DNA of 64,000 nucleotides from Bacteroides propionicigenes (GTDB lineage: Bacteria; Bacteroidota; Bacteroidia; Bacteroidales; Bacteroidaceae). The translations under genes were made by a program, and so were the position numbers. Of the stretch, positions 1 to 8,751 are shown in pieces (the stretch's first letter is position 1; each line of letters begins with the position of its first letter). The notes beneath the pieces are model-generated. The model was not told the DNA's origin and searched no databases. It saw only the letters and a list, made by a program, of their open reading frames with translations. Location: NCBI RefSeq assembly GCF_018390535.1, contig NZ_JAHBBW010000017.1:1-64000 (forward strand), read 5' to 3'.

Positions 1-48
1 AGTGTACGGGTAAACTACTGTAAACAAACGGATTATAACACAAAAACT

Positions 49-275
49 GTTTTTTAGACGTTCGTTTAAAAAACGTCAAAATTTCAGAAAGACATAGGGA
101 AAGGAATACCTAAAAAATAACAAAAAATAAAGATGAACAAGGAGTTAGCCAATAGATTGATAAACAATGTATTGCTTATAGATTTTATGATTCATAAGAA
201 TATTTTTATTGAACATTTTGCTCATTTCAAAAACAACACGTATCTTTGCGCACATTAAACGAACGTTTAAAAAAC
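49..275. promoter_or_regulatory. Putative invertible (phase-variable) promoter segment
   Basis: Two 21-bp inverted repeats (49-69 and 255-275) match at 20 of 21 positions when one is reverse-complemented; they enclose 185 bp. Each arm holds AGACGTTCGT or AAACGTTCGT, which fits the ARACGTWCGT core I recall for sites of the Bacteroides fragilis invertase Mpi. Inside lies a complete Bacteroides-type promoter, TTTG at 217-220, 20 bp, TATCTTTG at 241-248, pointing right, with its expected start just inside the right arm. As read, it fires toward rlmH; inverted, it would fire leftward out of the window. The arms and promoter are seen directly; inversion is inferred. Confidence 0.82.
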
Positions 276-460
276 ACTTCTATTTTCAGCGCATATTCCC
301 CTATATCACAACACATTACAAGGTTTTTTTTTCGATAATATATTTTTCATTTTGTGCGTAGTTCGCCAGCAATGCACGCTCTTTTTTCATAAGGCGGGAA
401 TTCAAGTTATCCGGTGTCGGCATCCATGAAGGAAAAGAAGAAAACGGGAAGTTAATATCG

Positions 461-561
461 TTACCGGAATGAAGTTAACTAAGTAAATGCCATCAAGTTA
501 ACTTAATAGATAGTAAGAAGTTAACTAATTACATACAGCTAAGTTAACTTCATTCCGGTAA
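461..561. repeat. 23-bp-period array of GTTAAC palindromes within a 20-bp inverted repeat
   Basis: GTTAAC occurs at 474, 497, 520 and 543, exactly 23 bp apart each time, always preceded by AA and followed by T. The bases between cores are not conserved. The outer edges form a perfect 20-bp inverted repeat (461-480 and 542-561, ending in TTACCGG / CCGGTAA). The array sits between the invertible promoter and rlmH. A related array with the same core lies at 57124-57225. Function unknown; stacked regulator sites or a folded transcript are both possible. Confidence 0.8.
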
Positions 562-614
562 TAGTATAGGGTAATTGGATATGCTTAAAAAATGAAATTA
601 TCACAAGAAAAAAC

Positions 615-622
615 TATTTTTG
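615..622 (+). promoter_or_regulatory. -7 box of the rlmH promoter
   Basis: TATTTTTG fits the Bacteroides TAnnTTTG -7 element. It ends 21 bases before the ATG at 644. An upstream in-frame TTG at 620 would lie inside this box, so it cannot be the start used from this promoter. No clear TTTG -33 element is seen. Confidence 0.5.
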
Positions 623-643
623 CAAGAAAATAAACAAATTCAC

Positions 644-1117
644 ATGAAAACGACTTTACTCGTTGTAGGACGAACCGTAGAACAGCACTTCATCACAGCC
701 ATCAATGACTATATACAACGCACGCGGCGCTATCTCTCATTTGATATGGAAGTTATCCCGGAGCTGAAAAACACCAAAAGCCTTTCCATGGAAATACAAA
801 AAGAAAAAGAGGGAGAACTCATTCTAAAAGCTCTCCAACCGGGAGATGTAGTGGTATTGCTGGATGAAGGTGGAAAAGAAATGCGCTCCATAGAGTTTGC
901 AGACTATATGAAGCGCAAAATGAACACCGTAAACAAACGGCTGGTTTTTATTATTGGAGGGCCTTACGGATTCTCTCCCAAAGTTTATGAAGCGGCACAC
1001 GAGAAACTGTCTCTTTCGCGTATGACTTTTTCACATCAGATGATAAGACTTATCTTCGTGGAGCAGTTATACCGTGCCATGACGATATTAAACGGCGGAC
1101 CGTACCACCACGAATAA
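644..1117 (+). CDS. rlmH: 23S rRNA (pseudouridine1915-N3)-methyltransferase RlmH
   Basis: Cytoplasmic SPOUT-class methyltransferase that uses S-adenosylmethionine to methylate pseudouridine 1915 in helix 69 of 23S rRNA on assembled 70S ribosomes. The 157-aa length is normal for the family. The C-terminal trefoil knot is recognisable from FIIGGPYGF, then LSLSRMTFSHQMIRLIFVEQ and the terminal GGPYHHE. The ATG at 644 is preferred over the in-frame TTG at 620 because the latter overlaps the -7 box. It stands alone; the next gene is convergent, 14 bases away. If the invertible promoter at 217-248 reads through, it could add transcription in this orientation. Confidence 0.95.
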   Translation: MKTTLLVVGRTVEQHFITAINDYIQRTRRYLSFDMEVIPELKNTKSLSMEIQKEKEGELILKALQPGDVVVLLDEGGKEMRSIEFADYMKRKMNTVNKRLVFIIGGPYGFSPKVYEAAHEKLSLSRMTFSHQMIRLIFVEQLYRAMTILNGGPYHHE

Positions 1118-1131
1118 ACCGAGAAGTCTCT

Positions 1132-1479
1132 CTAAACAATCTCCTGCAACAGAACCGGAATTTCGGGAGTACTGTTTTTTATAACTGTAATACGGTGCTT
1201 CCCCTCCGGCGTTAGGGCAAAGTGCATCTGACGCTTATCCGCTTTTCCTACCAAGCGGGTTATCAGCTTCTTCTCCTCTACCGAACGAATAACTTTAGAA
1301 GCATTGGAAGCTGACAGTCCGAGTGTTTCCGCTATCTCGCTGGAAGTGAGTTTGGGAGTATTGAGCAGGGTACACAACAGCATACCCTCATTCAACGACA
1401 AGTCAAACTCTTGCATAAATTTTACTTCAAACTCGGCTATTGCCCGGTAAATATCACGGATTCTACATAAAGTTTCCAT
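1132..1479 (-). CDS. MarR-family winged-helix transcriptional regulator
   Basis: A 115-aa DNA-binding protein with a MarR-type winged helix: LTSSEIAETLGLSASNASKV is the recognition helix-turn-helix, followed by a wing containing GKADKRQMHFALTPEGK. It is short for MarR (usually 135-150 aa), with little of the N-terminal dimerisation helix. The start at 1479 is chosen because upstream in-frame residues are the shadow of the preceding gene, whose stop lies 8 bases away. It follows the CoA-disulfide-reductase-type gene in the same direction, so the two are likely one operon, with this protein perhaps sensing sulfur or oxidant state. That role is inference. Confidence 0.82.
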   Translation of the reverse strand: METLCRIRDIYRAIAEFEVKFMQEFDLSLNEGMLLCTLLNTPKLTSSEIAETLGLSASNASKVIRSVEEKKLITRLVGKADKRQMHFALTPEGKHRITVIKNSTPEIPVLLQEIV

Positions 1480-1487
1480 TATTCCTG

Positions 1488-3944
1488 TTATATAAATAAA
1501 TTCACATTCGCTTTGTCCGCACGCTCCATATAAGTTGCCACACCACCTATGGTAACCTCGTCCAGCAATTCTTCGCGCTGAATTCCCATCATATCCATAG
1601 ACATCTGACAAGCAATAAACTCGACACCTTGTGCTAATGCCTGAGAACGTAACGATTCCAAAGAATCTATACCTTTCCGTTTCATAAGAAAACGCATCAT
1701 CCGGCTACCCAACCCCATCATATTCATCTTAGACAGTTTCAATTTCAATGAGCTGGACGGAAGCATCATACCGAACATCTTTCCGAAAACATCTTTCTCC
1801 GTCCGGGGCTTCTGCATTTTTTTCAATACATTCAATCCCCAAAAGGTAAAGAATATCGACACTTTCTGTCCGGTTGCCGCCGCACCGTTAGCGAGTACAA
1901 AAGTAGCTAAAGCCTTGTCTAAATCATCACTAAAAAGAATTAAAGTTTTTCCCCTTCCACCTGCTGCCGGAAGAGACGATGGACAAGCACAAGCCTCATC
2001 ACCTTTCTCAAGCAACACTGTGTAACGCCCCTTTTCTTCTTTTTTCTCTATCAGCTTATTGCCCGTAGTAGCACACCAGGCAGAAGCGTCGCGTGCGAAA
2101 CCCGCATCGGTCGCTACTATTTCCACCCGCTCACCCGGGGCAATGCTATCCATAGCTTTTTTTACTTGCATGATAGGTCCGGGACATTGTAATCCGCAAG
2201 CATTAACTTTCAAAGGCTCTTTTGTCGCGCAATTCTGTATTGATTGAGACGAGACAGAAGCCGTAGACAGTGCTTCCGAGAATACTTCAGGGGTTGGAAC
2301 TGGAGCCACCGCCGTTGAATAGGTTTTGTATCCACCTATCAAGTTAGCCGTATTACGATAACCGTGTCCTATCAGAATACGTTGCGCCAAATAGCCACGC
2401 AAGCCTACTGCACAAAAAAGTACAACGGGTTTATCCAGCGGTATTCTGGATAACTGATTACGCATCTCATCCAGTGGAATATTGACGGCTCCCGGAATAG
2501 TGCCAAATGAGAACTCCTCAGGTGTACGGGTATCTATCAGCATCACTTCACCTTTCTTTTCAGCCAGCTCACGCCATGAGATAACCGGCATTGCACCACT
2601 GATAATATTGGAAGCCACATATCCGGCTATGGCAATCGGATCCTTTGCCGATGAGAAAGGAGGTGCATAGGCATGTTCTGTCTCCATTAAATCATAAACA
2701 GTTCCTCCATGTTTAATTAATCCCGCTATCTGGTCAATGCGTTTATCTACTCCCTCATAACCTACACATTGCGCTCCATAAAGTTTTCCGGTTTTCGGAT
2801 GAAAGGTCAGCTTCAGGGTCAAAGGCAGTGCATCGGGATAATAACCGGCATGAGAAGCGGAATGGGTCACCGAACTTTGATACTCCATTCCCCATTGTTT
2901 CAAACGCTTTGCAGCAAGCCCTGTAGAAGCCACTGTCATATCAAATACTTTGGCTATGGACGTACCGATAGCGCCTTCATAAGATGTGGTATTACCCAAT
3001 GCCATATTGTCGGCAACAATACGTCCCTGACGATTGGCCGGATTAGCCAGATAGTTGAGCCACGGCTTTCCGGTCAGCGGATGAGGATACTCGATGGCAT
3101 CACCCACAGCATAGATATCTTTAACAGAAGTTTCCAAGTGCTCATCTACCCAGATACCACCCATTTCACCCAACTTCAAACCTGCCTGTTGTGCCAATAC
3201 AGTTGCCGGGCGCACACCGATAGAAAGTAATACCATGTCGGCAGGAATCGTTTTTCCGCTTTTCAGAAAAACAGTAATGCCTTGTCCTGTGCGCTGAAAA
3301 TGTGTAACGCCTTCTTCCAAGTAAAGAGAAACTCCTTTTTGAACTAAATGCTGATGGATATGCGCAGCCATGGAGAAGTCGATAGGAGCCATAACCTGAT
3401 TACCCATTTCTACAACAGAGACCGCAATACCTGCATGATGAAGATTTTCCGCCATTTCAAGTCCGATAAAACCGGCTCCCACAACTACTGCACGTTTCAC
3501 TCTTTTATCTGTGATATAAGCTTTGATTCGGTCAGTATCTTCCACATTGCGAAGCGTAAAGATACCTTCAGAATTAATTCCTTCCAAAGGAGGCTTTACG
3601 GGGTTAGCTCCCGGAGAAAGCAGAAGCTTATCATAAGTTTCTTCATATTCCTTTCCGTCAACTTTACGGATAGTCAATGCTTTGCTTTCCGGATTAATAG
3701 CAATGACTTCATTCTCCACCCGCACATCAATGCGAAAGCGTTGACCGAAAGATTCGGGAGTCTGAACCAATAACTTCTCACGTTCAGCAATAACACCACC
3801 TATATAATAAGGCAATCCGCAATTGGCATACGAAATGTATTGCCCCTTTTCCAATAAAATGATTTCAGCTTGTTCGTCTACTCTTCTTAACCGGGCAGCA
3901 GCTGTGGCTCCACCTGCAACGCCACCAATAATTACATATTTCAT
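1488..3944 (-). CDS. FAD-dependent CoA-disulfide reductase-type oxidoreductase fused to rhodanese, TusA and DsrE domains
   Basis: An 818-aa cytoplasmic protein with four sulfur-handling modules. Residues 1-445: FAD/NAD(P)H disulfide reductase, with GGVAGGATAAARLRR for FAD and a single redox cysteine Cys42 in YANCGLPYYIGG, as in CoA-disulfide or persulfide reductases rather than CxxxxC enzymes. About 455-550: rhodanese, catalytic Cys511 in LFCAVGLRG. About 580-650: TusA/SirA fold with CGLQCPGP. About 665-818: DsrE/DsrF-like. The order suggests sulfane sulfur is made, relayed and delivered within one chain. Known CoADR-rhodanese fusions act on CoA persulfide and polysulfide; the exact substrate here is unknown. 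Likely co-transcribed with the MarR gene 8 bases downstream. Confidence 0.9.
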   Translation of the reverse strand: MKYVIIGGVAGGATAAARLRRVDEQAEIILLEKGQYISYANCGLPYYIGGVIAEREKLLVQTPESFGQRFRIDVRVENEVIAINPESKALTIRKVDGKEYEETYDKLLLSPGANPVKPPLEGINSEGIFTLRNVEDTDRIKAYITDKRVKRAVVVGAGFIGLEMAENLHHAGIAVSVVEMGNQVMAPIDFSMAAHIHQHLVQKGVSLYLEEGVTHFQRTGQGITVFLKSGKTIPADMVLLSIGVRPATVLAQQAGLKLGEMGGIWVDEHLETSVKDIYAVGDAIEYPHPLTGKPWLNYLANPANRQGRIVADNMALGNTTSYEGAIGTSIAKVFDMTVASTGLAAKRLKQWGMEYQSSVTHSASHAGYYPDALPLTLKLTFHPKTGKLYGAQCVGYEGVDKRIDQIAGLIKHGGTVYDLMETEHAYAPPFSSAKDPIAIAGYVASNIISGAMPVISWRELAEKKGEVMLIDTRTPEEFSFGTIPGAVNIPLDEMRNQLSRIPLDKPVVLFCAVGLRGYLAQRILIGHGYRNTANLIGGYKTYSTAVAPVPTPEVFSEALSTASVSSQSIQNCATKEPLKVNACGLQCPGPIMQVKKAMDSIAPGERVEIVATDAGFARDASAWCATTGNKLIEKKEEKGRYTVLLEKGDEACACPSSLPAAGGRGKTLILFSDDLDKALATFVLANGAAATGQKVSIFFTFWGLNVLKKMQKPRTEKDVFGKMFGMMLPSSSLKLKLSKMNMMGLGSRMMRFLMKRKGIDSLESLRSQALAQGVEFIACQMSMDMMGIQREELLDEVTIGGVATYMERADKANVNLFI

Positions 3945-4102
3945 ACTTCTTTCTTTTAGTTCGATACTGCAAAGTAAGCAATAATTTCCAATACAAAATA
4001 GTTTCCGTAGGAAAATAATGTTAAATAGCCAAATTTTAAAGGAATAAAAGTGTTATACACAAACAAACGCAGTCTCCTATTCCTATATTGAAAGATACAA
4101 AA

Positions 4103-4142
4103 AACACCTTTCTCTTTTTACAATATATGAGAGAAAGGCGTT
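4103..4142 (-). terminator. Intrinsic terminator after the clostripain-family gene
   Basis: A 13-bp stem (AACACCTTTCTCT with AGAGAAAGGCGTT, one mismatch) is followed on the minus strand by a run of six T. It lies 45 bases after the stop of the minus-strand gene ending at 4188. Confidence 0.75.
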
Positions 4143-4187
4143 ATAATAATAATCTTTCAGGAGTTTGTGTACGATTACAGAAGTATA

Positions 4188-5414
4188 TTACCACCCTATC
4201 TTATCAAGACCGGCAGCAGTATACCATGCAGTAGAACGATATGCAGCAGCTGCAGCAGAGGTAGTAGGGTATGGTATATAATGAGAGACGCCACAGGTAG
4301 TTTCCAACGGAAGCGGAAACATAGATTGTATAACACCTGAAAAGTTCTTCGGTGTTGATTTCCAATAAACGATAGCATCATCAGCTGCAGAAGTCCATGC
4401 ACTTACATTGGCGGACAATTGTTGCATCAGCTGTTTCATATCATAATACCCTATATAATACGGACTGTATTTACTACGCTTATCATAATTAAATAAATCA
4501 CTGTTTAAAAGTATATCCCACTCCACTTCGGTGAGAGTTTGTTTTGTTATGGATGCCAGATTTTCCAATGCGGCACAATTTATAACGGAAACAGAAGCAC
4601 CACCAGTCCAATTATCATTACTGGTAGAATAGCCCGTGTATTTAGCTTCGTAAGGCTCATAATACGCTTTACCAACCTTTACTCCCACATTCTCTGAAGC
4701 GAACATAGCCGGTACAACTTTATCATAAGAAGCACCCGGTCCCGGTATTTCCGTTGGTGAACCGATAATATAACTAACATTATTACGCAGTTCATATGCC
4801 ACTTCTATAGACTGTCCGAAACAAGCATCAAATAAGATAAAATCCAAATGACACCCTACTGCTTCAAATACAGAAACCATATCAGTTATATTCAAATAGT
4901 GCCCACCGTCTTGACCTATCCAACGCGTAGAAGCATTCTTTACAATCGGCAAAGGACTGGGTATCCATCCTTCTCCATGTGACCAAACAACCAACCCATA
5001 ACTCTCTGCCGGATACTCTGTAAACGCACGCTTCATAACTTCCTGCATAACAGAAGGATCTGTCGATACTTGCTCCTTATATTCCCTTATAATTTCTTTT
5101 GTCACATTTCCTCTTTTATCTTTTGACAAACGATAGAGCGTAGGAAAACTATAAGATTGAGAATTCTCACTACTCGCATCATCCACATATACTAAAAGAT
5201 TATATAACGATGCATCAACCGTCGACATACCTTTCATCATCTCATCAATATCAGATGATGCAAAACCAGACAAGCTATTATCTGCCATTATATACGCCAA
5301 TACTGTCCGTGTAACTTTTTCCGCAGGTACAGGGTCATCATCTTGATTACAAGCTGTAAACAAAATAAGAAAAGATATACACAGCAAGGTATAGAACTTC
5401 AGTCTCATAATCAT
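4188..5414 (-). CDS. Clostripain-family (peptidase C11) lipoprotein
   Basis: Predicted cell-surface or periplasmic cysteine peptidase of clan CD, family C11. Residues 1-20 are a lipoprotein signal ending FLILFTAC, so the mature protein is lipid-anchored. The catalytic pair is visible: His in VVWSHGEGW and Cys in LFDACFGQSIE. C11 enzymes cut after Arg or Lys and are often self-activating; specificity here is untested. The start could equally be the ATG two codons in (5408). Downstream there is a good terminator, and upstream lies a small exported protein in the same direction, 23 bases away, so the two may be co-expressed. Confidence 0.88.
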   Translation of the reverse strand: MIMRLKFYTLLCISFLILFTACNQDDDPVPAEKVTRTVLAYIMADNSLSGFASSDIDEMMKGMSTVDASLYNLLVYVDDASSENSQSYSFPTLYRLSKDKRGNVTKEIIREYKEQVSTDPSVMQEVMKRAFTEYPAESYGLVVWSHGEGWIPSPLPIVKNASTRWIGQDGGHYLNITDMVSVFEAVGCHLDFILFDACFGQSIEVAYELRNNVSYIIGSPTEIPGPGASYDKVVPAMFASENVGVKVGKAYYEPYEAKYTGYSTSNDNWTGGASVSVINCAALENLASITKQTLTEVEWDILLNSDLFNYDKRSKYSPYYIGYYDMKQLMQQLSANVSAWTSAADDAIVYWKSTPKNFSGVIQSMFPLPLETTCGVSHYIPYPTTSAAAAAYRSTAWYTAAGLDKIGW

Positions 5415-5437
5415 TGGTATAATTCCGGATTCAACAA

Positions 5438-5830
5438 TTACTCTTCCGGCTTTTTAAAACTGAACTTACCCGATTCAATAGCTTGCAGCACCATTGTGCC
5501 CTTCTTATATTTCGCTTTTACTTTCACAGCTTCCTTTTCCAGTTTTTTCTTACTCTCACTGAAATAAACCATACATGTATAATCAGGCTTCTTCAAATCG
5601 TATTCCAAATAATTCTTCAACTGATAACTGTATAAATCACGTTTGGGCAGAAAACCATTCTTATCCAAAGCTGTACTATCCAAAACTTGAATCTCCGTAC
5701 AATATACTATTGAGTCATTGAAAGACGCCGCTATACCAAAAGCATAAACAGGCTTATGACTTTTCATTGTAAATGCCGTACAGAGAGTAAATACGAACAT
5801 TACTGCAAATACTATTTTTACGTACTTCAT
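5438..5830 (-). CDS. Small exported protein of unknown function
   Basis: A 130-aa protein I do not recognise by function. Residues 1-20 are a hydrophobic signal sequence (VKIVFAVMFVFTLCTAF) without an obvious lipobox. The rest alternates polar and beta-prone segments and ends with a lysine-rich stretch (SKKKLEKEAVKVKAKYKKG). The start at 5830 is chosen over an in-frame ATG ten codons upstream because it gives a signal peptide with the usual short basic N-end. It precedes the C11 peptidase in the same direction. It may be an inhibitor or partner of that peptidase, but only position suggests it. Confidence 0.7.
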   Translation of the reverse strand: MKYVKIVFAVMFVFTLCTAFTMKSHKPVYAFGIAASFNDSIVYCTEIQVLDSTALDKNGFLPKRDLYSYQLKNYLEYDLKKPDYTCMVYFSESKKKLEKEAVKVKAKYKKGTMVLQAIESGKFSFKKPEE

Positions 5831-5867
5831 AACTTCTATATATTTATTTAATGTGGGCAAAGATAAT

Positions 5868-5904
5868 AAAAAAACCGGCTATCCACATTGGACAAACCGG
5901 TTTT
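5868..5904 (-). terminator. Intrinsic terminator of rpoD
   Basis: AAAACCGG (5871-5878) pairs with CCGGTTTT (5897-5904), with a small inner TCCA/TGGA stem. Read on the minus strand, the stem runs into seven T. It lies 38 bases after the rpoD stop. Confidence 0.85.
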
Positions 5905-5942
5905 CTTAATTTCTTTTATTTGTCAGAAACTGATATTCTTAT

Positions 5943-6803
5943 TTATCCCAAATAAGATTTGAGCAATTTACTACGATTACTTTGTCTTAATCTTCTGATT
6001 GCTTTTTCCTTAATCTGGCGGACGCGCTCACGTGTGAGCCCAAATTTGTCGCCGATTTCCTCTAATGTCATTTCCTGCTGTCCGATACCGAAAAACATCT
6101 GTATGATTTCTTTTTCTCTATCGGTTAACGTAGAAAGAGCTCTATCAATTTCCCTCGCAAGAGACTCGTTCACCAAAGAGCGGTCGGCCATAGGAGAGTC
6201 ATCATTGACCAACACATCGAGCAAGCTGTTGTCTTCTCCTTCAACGAAAGGTGCGTCCACCGAAATATGGCGGCCCGAAACCTTCAACGTATCAGATATT
6301 TTATCAACAGGGATTTCCAGTTCATCAGCAAGTTCTTCGGGAGACGGACGACGTTCGTTTTCCTGCTCGAACTTAGAGAAAGCCTTACTGATTTTATTCA
6401 GCGAACCCACTTGGTTCAAGGGAAGACGTACAATACGCGACTGTTCTGCCAAAGCCTGCAAAATGGACTGACGTATCCACCATACTGCATAACTGATGAA
6501 CTTGAAACCACGTGTTTCATCGAACTTCTCGGCAGCCTTAATCAGTCCTAAATTGCCTTCGTTAATCAAGTCGGGCAAACTCAAACCCTGGTTCTGGTAC
6601 TGTTTGGCTACAGATACAACGAAACGCAGATTGGCACGTGTCAATTTCTCCAATGCAACACGGTCACCCTTGCGGATGCGCTGAGCGAGCTCTACCTCCT
6701 CCTCGACTGTAATGAGGTCTTCGCGACCGATTTCCTGCAAATACTTGTCAAGAGAAGCACTCTCTCTGTTAGTGATACTTTTGGTAATTTTTAATTGTCT
6801 CAT
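5943..6803 (-). CDS. rpoD: RNA polymerase primary sigma factor (sigma-70, RpoD)
   Basis: The housekeeping sigma subunit. At 286 aa it has the compact form typical of Bacteroides, lacking region 1.1 and the long non-conserved region. Region 1.2 is near SLDKYLQEIG; regions 2.1-2.4 contain LPDLINEGNLGLIKAAEKFD and GFKFISYAVWWIRQSI; region 3 follows; region 4.2 ends with MTLEEIGDKFGLTRERVRQI and LRQSNRSKLLKSYLG. It recognises the unusual TTTG / TAnnTTTG promoters found through this window. It is monocistronic, with its own promoter (6827-6859) and terminator. Confidence 0.97.
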   Translation of the reverse strand: MRQLKITKSITNRESASLDKYLQEIGREDLITVEEEVELAQRIRKGDRVALEKLTRANLRFVVSVAKQYQNQGLSLPDLINEGNLGLIKAAEKFDETRGFKFISYAVWWIRQSILQALAEQSRIVRLPLNQVGSLNKISKAFSKFEQENERRPSPEELADELEIPVDKISDTLKVSGRHISVDAPFVEGEDNSLLDVLVNDDSPMADRSLVNESLAREIDRALSTLTDREKEIIQMFFGIGQQEMTLEEIGDKFGLTRERVRQIKEKAIRRLRQSNRSKLLKSYLG

Positions 6804-6826
6804 TCTTATAATACAGATTTGGGTTG

Positions 6827-6859
6827 CAAAGTTACGACAAATTATTTGTTACAAACAAA
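6827..6859 (-). promoter_or_regulatory. rpoD promoter
   Basis: On the minus strand TAACTTTG (6827-6834) is a -7 box. TTTG occurs 17 bp (6852-6855) and 21 bp (6856-6859) upstream; the 21-bp spacing fits the usual Bacteroides range. The start codon is 23 bases downstream. Confidence 0.7.
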
Positions 6860-6909
6860 CTTGCCGGAACTTTTTCACCTTATTTATATCTTACCTATAT
6901 AACAAAATA

Positions 6910-6935
6910 GGTGTCGACAAATATTTGCCGACACC
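6910..6935 (-). terminator. Hairpin downstream of the Do-type protease gene
   Basis: GGTGTCG (6910-6916) pairs with CGACACC (6929-6935), with an inner CAAA/TTTG helix. The T-rich tail is better on the plus strand (CTCTTTTT) than on the minus, yet only the minus-strand protease gene ends nearby (6994). Probable terminator between that gene and rpoD. Confidence 0.55.
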
Positions 6936-6993
6936 CTCTTTTTCGTCTTTGTTTGCTAATATTACAATCTTCTTACCTATTTACCTTCTTTTG

Positions 6994-8523
6994 TTATTCT
7001 TGAGTTAAATCAACGGCATACATGGCTCGTTTTCCCGACGGGAACATACCGGTGATGAACAATCCTTGCTCCGGAGATTTTCTTGCCTCTTTCATTGTCT
7101 TCTCCAAATCATCCACCGTCTTCATCGGCACGCCATTAGCTTTCAGGATAATGAAACCCTTACGGATACCCGCATCGGCCATCTTACCATTGGTAACGCC
7201 GGTAACTTCCAGGCCATAGCCTAAATTCAACTGTTTCTTCAGTTCAGAAGACACAGGCTTGAAGGCTGCGCCCAAAATTTCCATTCCGGCATCTTTTACC
7301 ACTTTCGTAGTTCCCTGTTCGTTCTTCAGAGTGATTTCAAATTCCTTTTCTTTCTTATCACGAACAACAGTTACTTTCACCTTATCACCCGGACGATGCT
7401 TAGCCAAGATTTCCTGTAAATCCGAGAACTTATGAATCTTCTTGCCGTTCAACGCTACAATCACGTCATTTTCCTTCAATACACCTGCTGCTGAACCGCC
7501 TTCAACGACTTCGGCAACGAAAACGCCTTCTTTCACACCAAGTTCATCTGCTTTCTTCTTCAGCTCTTCAGTCCAACGTTCGTCCATCTGCAAGTCTGTA
7601 CTCAAATCGCTACCCTTTATTCCAAGCAATGCGCGTTGCACTGTGCCAAACTGTTTCAAGTCGGCTACTACTTTTGTCATAATACTGGTAGGAATGGCAA
7701 AACCATAACCGGAATAAGCGCCTGTAGGCGAATAAAGCATGGCGTTGATACCAACCAACTCACCTTTGGCATTCACCAGTGCACCTCCACTATTACCTTG
7801 ATTGATGGCTGCATCTGTCTGGATAAAAGATTGGATGTTTGCAGCTTGTCCGTTAGAAGCGGTAGAACCTATAGAGCGAGCTTTTGCACTGACAATACCG
7901 GCTGTAACGGTAGAATTCAAGTTGAACGGATTACCTACTGCCAATACCCATTCACCTACCTTCAACTCATCGGAGTTGCCAACCGGAATAGTCGGGAAAT
8001 CATCTCCTTCAATCTTAATCAGGGCCAAGTCCGTACTGGGATCGGTACCGATAATACGTCCTTTCAGTTCACGGTCATCATTCAATTTGACAGTAATTTC
8101 GTCAGCACCTTCCACTACGTGATTGTTCGTCACAATATATCCATCTTTGGAAATAATAACTCCGGAACCAAAACCTACGCGTGGCTGGGTTTGTATCTGA
8201 CGTTGACGTCCACGACCGTCTCCAAAGAAAAAGTCAAAAATATCCGGCTGGTCTTGTACCGTTTGTGTCTTGCTCAACTGTGTAGCACGTATATGTACCA
8301 CAGCGTGCAGAGAACTCTCTGCAGCTTGTGTCAAATCCACAGGCTGGGCATCTGTTGCATGGAAAGCCGCCAATTGCAGATTATTCGGGTTCTGCTGGAA
8401 CAACTCGCTAAATGTAGCAGGTTTTTCTTTATTCAGCATTCTATAGGTTGTAACACCAGCTACTCCTGAACTAAGAATTACAATAGCTGCAACTCCAAGG
8501 AAGTTTTTTGTTGTCTGTTTCAT
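6994..8523 (-). CDS. degP: Periplasmic Do-type serine protease/chaperone (DegP/HtrA family)
   Basis: A 509-aa envelope quality-control protease that degrades or holds misfolded periplasmic proteins. An N-terminal membrane or signal segment (AAIVILSSGVAGVTTY) is followed by a trypsin-like domain with the complete triad: His in TNNHVVEG, Asp in STDLALIKI and Ser in NQGNSGGAL. Two PDZ domains follow; the first begins about RALLGIKG and contains GVFVAEVVEGGSAA, the second contains GLEVTGVTNGKMADAGI. Length and order are normal for the family. A hairpin at 6910-6935 follows. No clear Bacteroides promoter was found in the 300 bases upstream. Confidence 0.95.
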   Translation of the reverse strand: MKQTTKNFLGVAAIVILSSGVAGVTTYRMLNKEKPATFSELFQQNPNNLQLAAFHATDAQPVDLTQAAESSLHAVVHIRATQLSKTQTVQDQPDIFDFFFGDGRGRQRQIQTQPRVGFGSGVIISKDGYIVTNNHVVEGADEITVKLNDDRELKGRIIGTDPSTDLALIKIEGDDFPTIPVGNSDELKVGEWVLAVGNPFNLNSTVTAGIVSAKARSIGSTASNGQAANIQSFIQTDAAINQGNSGGALVNAKGELVGINAMLYSPTGAYSGYGFAIPTSIMTKVVADLKQFGTVQRALLGIKGSDLSTDLQMDERWTEELKKKADELGVKEGVFVAEVVEGGSAAGVLKENDVIVALNGKKIHKFSDLQEILAKHRPGDKVKVTVVRDKKEKEFEITLKNEQGTTKVVKDAGMEILGAAFKPVSSELKKQLNLGYGLEVTGVTNGKMADAGIRKGFIILKANGVPMKTVDDLEKTMKEARKSPEQGLFITGMFPSGKRAMYAVDLTQE

Positions 8524-8751
8524 ACTATTTTCTATTCTCTTTAATTGTTAATATTCAAATCCCGTTTAACATTCTGACGTTAAAATAACGACAAAAATCA
8601 TTCAGTTATTCCGCTTGTCACTCTTTTTTGTTCTCTTTTAACAGTGAATATTTAGGACTTAACAGCGGTTAACGACAAAGACTGACAAATTAGCATTTAT
8701 GTACGATTGCTATCTGTTAAAAGACTGACAGAGAAGATATATAAGAATGAG

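Noticed and set aside
461..561. CRISPR array
   Set aside because: The conserved part is only about 9 bp and the period 23 bp; there are no 25-40-bp direct repeats with unique spacers and no cas genes. The same holds for the arrays at 23521, 32501 and 57124.
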